21,160 bases of DNA from Chara braunii (taxonomy: Eukaryota; Streptophyta; Charophyceae; Charales; Characeae), in contig BFEA01000001.1 of NCBI GenBank assembly GCA_003427395.1, positions 5,824,949 through 5,846,108 of the forward strand. Reading direction: 5' to 3'. The translations under genes and the position numbers were made by a program. Shown here piece after piece: positions 10,937 to 19,900 of this stretch. Position 1 is the stretch's first letter. Every line of letters begins with the position of its first letter. The notes under the pieces were generated by a model. The model saw nothing but the letters and a program-made list of their open reading frames with translations. It ran no database searches and was not told where the DNA came from.

Positions 10937-13900
10937 GCTAGGTCGGACATACCCTGTCCGGTCCGACGTCCGACCAGACGTCCGGTCGGACATCCCGGAC
11001 GGTCAGGGGGGTCCCGGACGTCCGGCCCGGTAACCTAGCTAAAAATGGGATTAGAGCAGATGGTTTGCAGCTTAACAGGAGGGCAGAGGGTGCATCTCCT
11101 AGTGCTAGATGCGGCGAAACAAGGATAGGATTGTTGATCGTTCAAGCAAACATGTGCTGGTAGCTTAATGTACTAGTTGTGGGAGGCATTTGACATGTTA
11201 TTAAACTCTCGGAGGGCATCCTTGTCTAGGCGCGTTTCGATAATGACGTTCGTTGGCATGATCTTCAAGCCGGGCTGCTCACTTGTATGCTTTCATTGAT
11301 GATGTTCTTTCATGGGGGCAATTATATCAGATGGGTCGTGTGCATATTTAGGTATGCGACTACGGGTCTGCTCTGATGGCTCGCTTTGTATGAGTGTCTT
11401 TGATAAGGCGGCGGCCCGGGATTTCCGTGTCGTTTGTTAGCCGAGTGCAATCTCCAACATCCCTTCCCATCACAACCGACATGTCTCTGACCTTTGGGAG
11501 CTGTGGGACAATGGCACCATGGTCCATGCCACGACTAATGCTACGGGTTTCTTACGTAACGATGCTGTTTTCTTGCCACGGCAAACCGTCCGCACACTCT
11601 TTTATGCCGAAGATAATTGTATTGCAAATGGATGACAACGTATCAAAAATCCTGCAACCTTGTCCATTGCACAGCTACAGACAGTGTTACACTTGGCTGC
11701 AGCCATCATCGACTCTTTCACAACCACTATAATGACTTGGTTTCTGCATTCACGTGGGTGGAGAGGACTGACCCTCCTCTCCTGACAGGCACCCTCTGCA
11801 TCTGGACACACTGTCCATTTTGCGGCCATGGGAGTTATACTGAATGCACAGTCTTTTGTGGTGCCTGTGTTCCTTCATGTTAGCGTGCAATTGGCATGTC
11901 ATGTGTTGGGTGTGTTTGGTGAGCATGGTTAATGCTAGCTGTCATGGCAATTGTTTTCCAGGTCCTCGTCCGTCTCATCCTTGACCTCTCTGTCATCAAG
12001 GACAGACTGATTCCTGAGCCTTCTCTTATCCTTTCCTATGCGTTCATCTTCATTCCGCACTCCTTACTTTCCCCGTCTTTCCCTTGGTCTTCCTTTGCTT
12101 TGTCTTCTTTGCATCTTTTCTCTCTGTTTATCCCCTCCCCCTTTTCTCGGCCTCTTTTTCACATTGTACAACTGTGCAGTTATGGCATACGAGGAATGTG
12201 GGCAGCTTGTGTTCAACTTAATCAACATGGCAAGCCTTGTATGCGAGAGGCCAAGTAAAGGGGGAGGTAAAAGGAGCAACAGTAAGGAAAGAAACAAAGA
12301 ACAAAGAGCTGCATAGGAAGTGGCAAAAGCGGTTTCATTGTGGTCTTCATGTTTCGAGAAGAGGTTAACAAAGCCCTGAATTTTAAGTATTTTTTCAGGG
12401 TCATTATAACAAACGTCCCATACCGTTTACGCCGCACTTGTCACCAGTCCACAGAGTGGACACCAAATAAACCAACGGCAAAAAAATAAAATAAAAACAT
12501 TTGATCAAAGGGGCCTTAAACCCCAAGGCCAAAGTGTGTTTTCATGCAAAATTCACTCTTTTCAGTTTTCAGGATTTTCAGGATTTTTCAGGGCTGGCCA
12601 AAACAGTGAACTCCAAGACCCCAACAAACACCAAACTTGGCACACACAAACCTTGACCAAAAAAAAAATAGGGCAAAAAAAAAAAAAAAAAGAAAGCTGG
12701 AAAAAATGATCTCCAATGCACTTTTCAGGGTTGGGGGTGTTACCTTGGGGCTGCATAGTGGGGGGTTTGGGGCTGCATAGTGGGGGGTCCCTGTTAACCT
12801 TTGGTGCATGTTTCTCGTATATTTTTACCGTTTTTTGTTTTTCAAAGTGCGCTCTTTGGTTGATAGATGTGTGACAATATATGGGTGTTTTCCCTTAAAT
12901 TTGTTTGGGGCGTTTTTCTTTTAATGCGTCTTAAATTCTTAATGGGTATGCTGGGTGCGATCTTTGTTGAAGGTTGATGTTGAGTTCAAAGAAGCTTTTG
13001 CTAAGGTCAGAGTGTCGGTTTCGCTCTTAGATGTTCAGTTGTAGGCGCTCAGATACATTCGGGGAGTCATTTCGTCTCATTTGCGTAACAGAGCTCTCGG
13101 GACATGAAGTCATGAATAGCTCTTTGGTGTTCCACTATTTCTTTTTTGCATCAGAGACATTTATACTTTGTTATTTGTCGCTTGTTTGACATGGGTCTTC
13201 CTTGCAGTTGCAGCGTGCATTTTTAACAGGCTTCCGTGTTATGACTGCTGTGGCTTCCAGCAAGAAATGGTGCTTGCAGGGACTCATGTTTTGGCCAATT
13301 AATGTTTTGGATGTGCAGGCTTCAAGGTGACATCCTTTACCTTGACGTGGTTACTTTAGAGGGGAAGAAACTGTGCATTACTGCACACCAGAGAGGTTTC
13401 TTTGTGAATAAGACGACCGCAAGTGTGCTGAACCCGGAGCCGGCATCACCGCGCCTGGAGGCGACAACACTTGTGGGATTGCTCAAGAAGGCTAGTGACA
13501 AGTTTGCAGCAGGTAAGAGTGGGTGACAAATGTTTTTTTCTTGTTCTTTTTGTTTTCATTGTGTCTGTCACCAGCAGCAGTGGGAGTACCTTTCTTCCCG
13601 CAATTACCAGGAAAGTGCAACGTATCTCAGCTGGATCACAACTGGAATTCTTTATGAATCTTGCAGGCAACAAGCGAACGGTTCAATCCTTTCAACGTGG
13701 AGCTCACTCCAAGCTGAAGCCTTGCTTTGATGATGTCATCACCCCCGGGAGCTGGAGAGATGGAATTGCTATAGTTTGAGTCTGCACAACCGTCTATAGG
13801 AACCAGATTGGCAGATCCTGCGAACCGTTTCTGAATGGACAAAATGACAAATTCTACGTTGTTGGCAAGTGAGCCGCGGCATTGTATTCATTGAATTTCA

Positions 13901-16900
13901 TTCATTATTAGTATTATTGATGCTTTCCTCCTCTCGTCTACTTCTTCTCCACCCTCATCTATTTTCTGGTTGAGGCTATATTGTGTGAGAGGAATAAAGA
14001 TATGCATGGTGCTTTCATTGTGAGCTTCACATGAGTGGGTTCATTACTGACTGTTTTAATTCAGCAATTTCGTCCAGAGCCCATGGTCGACTTTCGGCAT
14101 ATTGTTCTTTGCAGATGGTTTCTATCAATTTCTTTGCAATTCCATTCCCGCCTTCAGCCTAGAGGACGCTCCCACTAAGAACTCGCCACCTCAGCACCCA
14201 TCTCTACTGATGTCACTGATGCAGTCTCTCTGCAGCAGTCTCTCTCTACAGGCAGGTTCAACGTCCAGGACGTCCTAAAAACCACCGGTCTCCAGAAGCA
14301 ACCCGCTGTCTCAACCATTGGATGTGTGTGAGATCTGTGGCTGTGGCCGACTCCTCAGAAATGTTTGACTCTCGGTATGCTGTCTGAGTTAGGGCTGACT
14401 CTTCGACTTTCCTACAGTCAACTGTGGTCTCTGGAGTGCACGCGGTGCCTCTTTTGATCCTCGTCCTAGTACCTTCTGACTGGAGAGCTTCCCAACCCCC
14501 CCTCAAACGCAGTAGATGGGATTTCTGACCTCTGAACATTCTGTACCAACAGCCATGACCGTAGATTGTGTCTGTGCAGATTTCGCACTGGGTTCTTTGC
14601 TGGTCTGTCTAAGTGATAAGAACTAGAATTGTTTTAGTGTCCCATGGGGGAAACTTGAGCACTTGTATGCAGTGAGAGGAATATGTTCAGTGAAAGGAAT
14701 ATTTTATTATTTTCTAATTTGCTTGGCTTTATATTGGGTGGCAGGGTTTGCAGATGTGTGGGAGAAGAAAAGTGCTGGTCACCAGTTCGAGAATATGCAG
14801 CTCTCTTTGCCACCCAACCCTTGGCTTGGTGCGACTCCGCCAGCAGGTATGTCTGCCTGCCTGCCTGCCTCTTTCACCTGATCGATCTTGCGTTCTATGT
14901 GGCTGTTCTTTACTAGGTATGGCCGAGTCTCCATGTCATCCCTTCTCTTCATGCCTGATCGTGCTCTGCTGCAATCAAGCTGTCACCCTGTTCGAATGCA
15001 AGTCGACTACCCGTAGCAGTGTTTTCAACAGAGGCTTGTGGATCTCCTTTAGTTGGCAACCATGCATGGCGCAATTGAGTTTGCAAATCTTGAAAGGCAC
15101 AGCTGCCATGTGTGTACATGATGTAAGCTCTGTGTTTTTCTTGGTCGATGTGCTGTTACTTGTCATAGACTCGGGGAGATACGGAAAGAGAAAGCGAGGG
15201 AATGGGAAGTGAAATCTTATCGTGTCTGGGAATACTTCGTGTTCGGTTGTCTTGGGATTTGCTGGTTGGGAAGAGATGCAGGCTGCATGCTGAAGGGAGT
15301 GGATGCAGACAACCTTGTGAGTATGCTGTACAGAATGCAACGCATTTTCGTGGTGAAGTATAACAATGCCATGGGCCACTGAAGGAGTGAACCACTCCCA
15401 GTTGACAGACACTGTAGGGAAGTTAACCTCTGTGACGTGTTTGGTGAACTTTTGGAGGTGTTTGCAGCTGCATGTGATGCCTATTGTGGCGGCAGAAACA
15501 ATGTTGAAGCTTTTGTGCAATTGTGTTGTTCGAGCAGCTCATGTCCGTGATGTTGCAAGGGCGGAAGAGGCACTGCTTACTCCATATGGGACTGATGTGA
15601 CGGGTATTCAGAGGGACTGGAATGAAGAGCTACAGAGCTGCAGGGAGCTACCAAGAGAATCTCTCCAGGATCGGTATGATGACCTCTGAAGCCTTTAGCC
15701 GTTTTTGCTGTGTATTCATCTTGGCAAGAGGAGATGACTTGTATCCTGTTAGTAGAGCAGGGGCTGATGAATCGGGGTTTTTGAGTATGGCGGGAAAGGT
15801 GAAGTGTACGGATGATTCACGTTCTGGATGAGGAGAGGGGATTATATAATACATCAGGGACAAGGGTGGCAAAGGGGTAAAGAAGGACACTGGCAAGGGA
15901 GCTGCCTGGAACGATTCAGATCGTCTTTGTTTTACTGGCTTATTCATGGAATGTGAAGGGGGGGATGCGCAGGAGGTGGGGAAAGATTAAGGGGAGTTTT
16001 AAGTGATGGTTTGTGCCCAACTTTCTGTGGTCTCTGCATTTTGGCAAGTAGTGAGCTGGGGTCCGTTAACTGATTCTTTGCTCACAAAGTTGCACACTGA
16101 AAAAGGCATATGCACACCCTCCATGGACAGCGACAACGGATGCATCGGAATCTTTCATGGACTGCCTCAGCATCCAAATGTGGTCCTATGTTAGCTCGTG
16201 GTTTTCTCAGACTCTAGGCTGCTAAGGAGTGTTTTGTATTCTGTTATGTTGGCGACAATAGTTGAATTGTCTTTGGTCGTCTTCTTTTGTTCGACAGAAG
16301 GTGCACCAAAGCATTTGTGCACTTTGCGGCACAGGGTAATCAAGGCATCGGAAACAACTATTACCACATTGTCTTGAAGTCTCCACATATCAAACAATTT
16401 CCTGATAAGGATGCTTTGCGTGGCTGCTGTTGACTTGTGTGTTGAGTGCCTACTGGCCATGCGCTGTGAGCTGGGACTCGGCAGGCGTGGCTGGTGTGGG
16501 AACACTGGAAGTGCTAGTGCGGAGCACTGTCGCCAGTCTCTACACCTCCCCTCTGTGCCAGCTGGCCTACAGCAGTGTCCCTTATCCAACATTGTCGTTA
16601 AATTGCACCCAACAATAATGGCTAAGGTCCTGCTAATGCGGGCCACGAAGGCCAGTGGGATATCTCTAGACGGTAGAGCACCAAGCATGCACATGAGGCA
16701 GAATTGGAATGGTAGTTATTGAACCCACAACCTCCTGGGTGCAACTTCTGTGCCTTGCTAACAAAGCAAGCCCGATTGACCGAGAATCAGAAAATTTAGA
16801 ACGTATAAGAAAAAGAAATCTTTGGAAAATTAATTAGTAATTTTTTTATTATTATTTCTCCGGCTATGATCTGAAAGAACATTTATTCCAACCATGGATA

Positions 16901-19900
16901 AACAACCGGAAGCTAGCAGGGAGGGGATCACTGTTTGCTTCACGATAAGCTGCTGCAAGGTCCTCTCAGCCGCAATGCAGGAGTGACTGTGAGTACTACA
17001 TATTGCATGTTTTCTTTTGACTGGCTGGTCAGATATGAATGGGAACAACACTTGCTAAACCACCACGACCCCCGATACTGTTTTTGCCGAGCCTGAATTT
17101 CATTGCGCAGCAAGTTTTGCCGAGCCTGGGTCCCATACTTATTTCTAGACTGGTATTCACGGCCGTTACATCCCGAATAGAACAAAAAAAAGAAAACAAA
17201 AAAAGAAAAAAAAAGAAACTTCGCCACATGCCGTGATAGCCATCAGATATATTCTATGAGGTGCTGGTGAGACTGTGCCCTCAGTGAGGGCATCTGTCCC
17301 TTATGCTGCTATCGCGGTCCAATACAGGATGCTACAGTGCAGGTGTGAGTATGACGTGAGTGAGGCAGTTGGCCGCCCCCAGTGGAATCCGCCCTGCATC
17401 GTAGGCAGGGCACCAACGAGAAACGAAAAGCTGGAACTAGTGTGAGGTATTAGTAGAAGGCGAATCTCTAGTGTAGGCAGACAGGACTCAGGGAGGGGAG
17501 TAGGAGGTAAGGGATAAGGGCAAAGGAAATTGGAAGGCAGGAGATGGTGGACAGTTAAGACAGGAAGGTCTTAAGAATGTGGATGTGGTGGGAAAGTGAG
17601 GTAGAGGGAAGGTAGAGCTGAGGCAACTAGGATGGCAATGAGTTGAGCAAGTAACATGCGGCCAGAGGGGCTGGCAGGTCACTTGCAATGACTTGCTGAT
17701 TTCTGCTGCCGAGATCTGACTGCGAGGTTGTATAGTCGTGTCCTACGGTCAGATCCGTAATTTTGTTTGTGTCAGGGACTAACCGCCGGTCCAGTCCTGA
17801 GGGAAATTCGTGAGGGACATATCTGCAATTTACACAAAATTGCAGGCCCGAGTTCCCCTTATCCGTTACTGCCCTTAGCAGACCCGGGCTATCACTAGGA
17901 CAGCAGGCCCATCTGGGCCTTGGGCTGTAGAGATGGTTTAGACGCCGTATAGCCGGTTAGGGCCCAGGCCGAGCAGGCCAAACTGATGCGGTACCGGTCC
18001 AGTAGGTCTAGGTCTAGGGCAGGCTGGTCTATTAATAGGACTGAGCCTGTAGTTTAGGGACTTTTGGCTTTTCATTTCCACGATGCAGCGTTGTGAGCCA
18101 AGCAAGTAGGTGGTGGTGATTGTCTACAGGCGGCATCCTGGGACCCTCGCCGTGGACGGCAGCCATAGCCTGCCTTCTGGAGGTTGCCATAGCTGGGGCA
18201 TCCACAGCGCATCTACCCCTGGGGGTATCTGCGTCTGGCTGGGCTAGACCGAGGCTCTTCACTGGGTACTCGTGGGTGGACCACTGTCGCCCATCTCGCA
18301 TCTGGAGATATCAGGGCTGTGTCAGTGGTGTGGCAGCCATAGCTGCCTGTTTCCTCGTCAGAGTTGTTCATCGGCACTGAAGACTTCATCCCGGGACCTG
18401 TTCTTCATCTGAGCGGTGGGCGGTGGCCTCTGGGAGGCCTTCTCAGTGTTGCACTACTAACTGTGTGTAGGGTAGAGAGTGGAGTGTGGAGTTCTGAGGG
18501 TGGTGAGATACTGAAACAAACTCTGTGATGATAATTGGTCCGAGTTGGCTCATCATTGGTGTAAATCCTATTGTTATCCTCGCAGGTGTCTTCTTGTGAT
18601 TGGTTGTTGGGAGTATTGTCAGAGAGTGAGAAATACTGTGTGTCTCTCCCCATCTGTGCATGGTTGTATTTCGCTGCCTACTTTGATCTGTGTGCAGTTT
18701 GGACTGTCTCCTCTCCCCTTCGTCTTATGCATGTATGGGCGTGTATGAGATTGTCTGTGTGTGAGTGGCGGTGAAAATCGTCAAACAACCAAGTTCATAA
18801 CACACTCCTCCCCCCTGTGCCTGGACCCCTTGGACCTTATCCTGCAGTGTGACTGGGTGCTGCTAATAATTTTCCGGACTTGAAGGAGAATCACCAAGGA
18901 AAGGCCAAAAGGCAGGGGGTGTTGGCGCTGTGGGAACCCCCCCTTCAATAGGCGGCTCGAGCCACAAGGGCAGGCTGTCTCTCTTCGCTGTCTCTTCCCC
19001 CCCCTTTCTTGTTTCAAATTGTATAAAAAACAGTGCTTGCCGGTGATAAGCAACCGGACTGATGCCCCCCACAATAGAAGGGGCTGGTGTTGTTGGGTAA
19101 AAAAAATCGAAAGAACAAAACAAAACATAAGCAATCACGTTCCCCACATGCTGGCCACATGCTTTCCTCAGAGCACTGGTGTGACTTCCACCTCGTGAGG
19201 GCCTTCCCCAAAGTTGCTGGTTTCAAAGTTCTAAGATAAAAAGAACGGAAAAAAAAAAGAAACTTCCCCACACGCCGTGATAGCCATCAGATAGATTCTA
19301 TGAGGTGCTGGTGAGACTACCCTCAGCGAGGGCATCTGTCCCTATGAGAAGCAAATGAGGGACAAAAAAAAAGAACTTACCTTATGCTGCTATCGCAGTC
19401 CGGTGGAATCTGCCCTGCCTCGCGGGCAGGGCACCAACGAGAAACGAAAAGTAGGAAAACAAAAACAAACACAAGGAATCACGTTCCCAACATGCTGGCC
19501 AGATACATTCCTCAGAGCACTGGTGTGGCTTCCACCTTGTGAGGGCCTTCCCCGAAGTTTTAAAGTTCTTAGTTCGTTTTTTTTTTCTTCTCACTGTGGG
19601 ACTGCGGGGTCCGAATGCTTTTTATTCTTTTTTTCCAACCGACCGTATGCCAGACCCCCAAACTTTTCGGATGAAGTCATTTTCCCAAATTGGACTACAG
19701 CTTGGAAAGGTAGTGGTGGGGTTTAATGGGAAAAAATGATTGACGGGGTTATGGCGATGATGATTGGTTTCTGGTTTTTCTTAATTAAGTAATTTATTGT
19801 TTAAACTTTCAGGGTATAGTCCCAGCCAATTTTGTTGGAAATGGTCTTACATTACATGCCTCTTTCCTATTCTAAACGACTTTCCCTTGTTTTTTTCTCT

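Noticed and set aside
10796-11038. Frames containing poly-Phe or poly-Lys around the T52 tract
   Set aside because: They are homopolymer translation artefacts in an intron.
14975-15520. 181-codon minus-strand frame in CLU intron 6
   Set aside because: It has no recognisable domain, starts within intron and overlaps splice signals of the CLU gene. Composition is consistent with a chance frame.
16191-16694. 167-codon minus-strand frame in CLU intron 7
   Set aside because: It runs through the tRNA-like SINE candidate and matches no family; likely repeat-derived chance frame.
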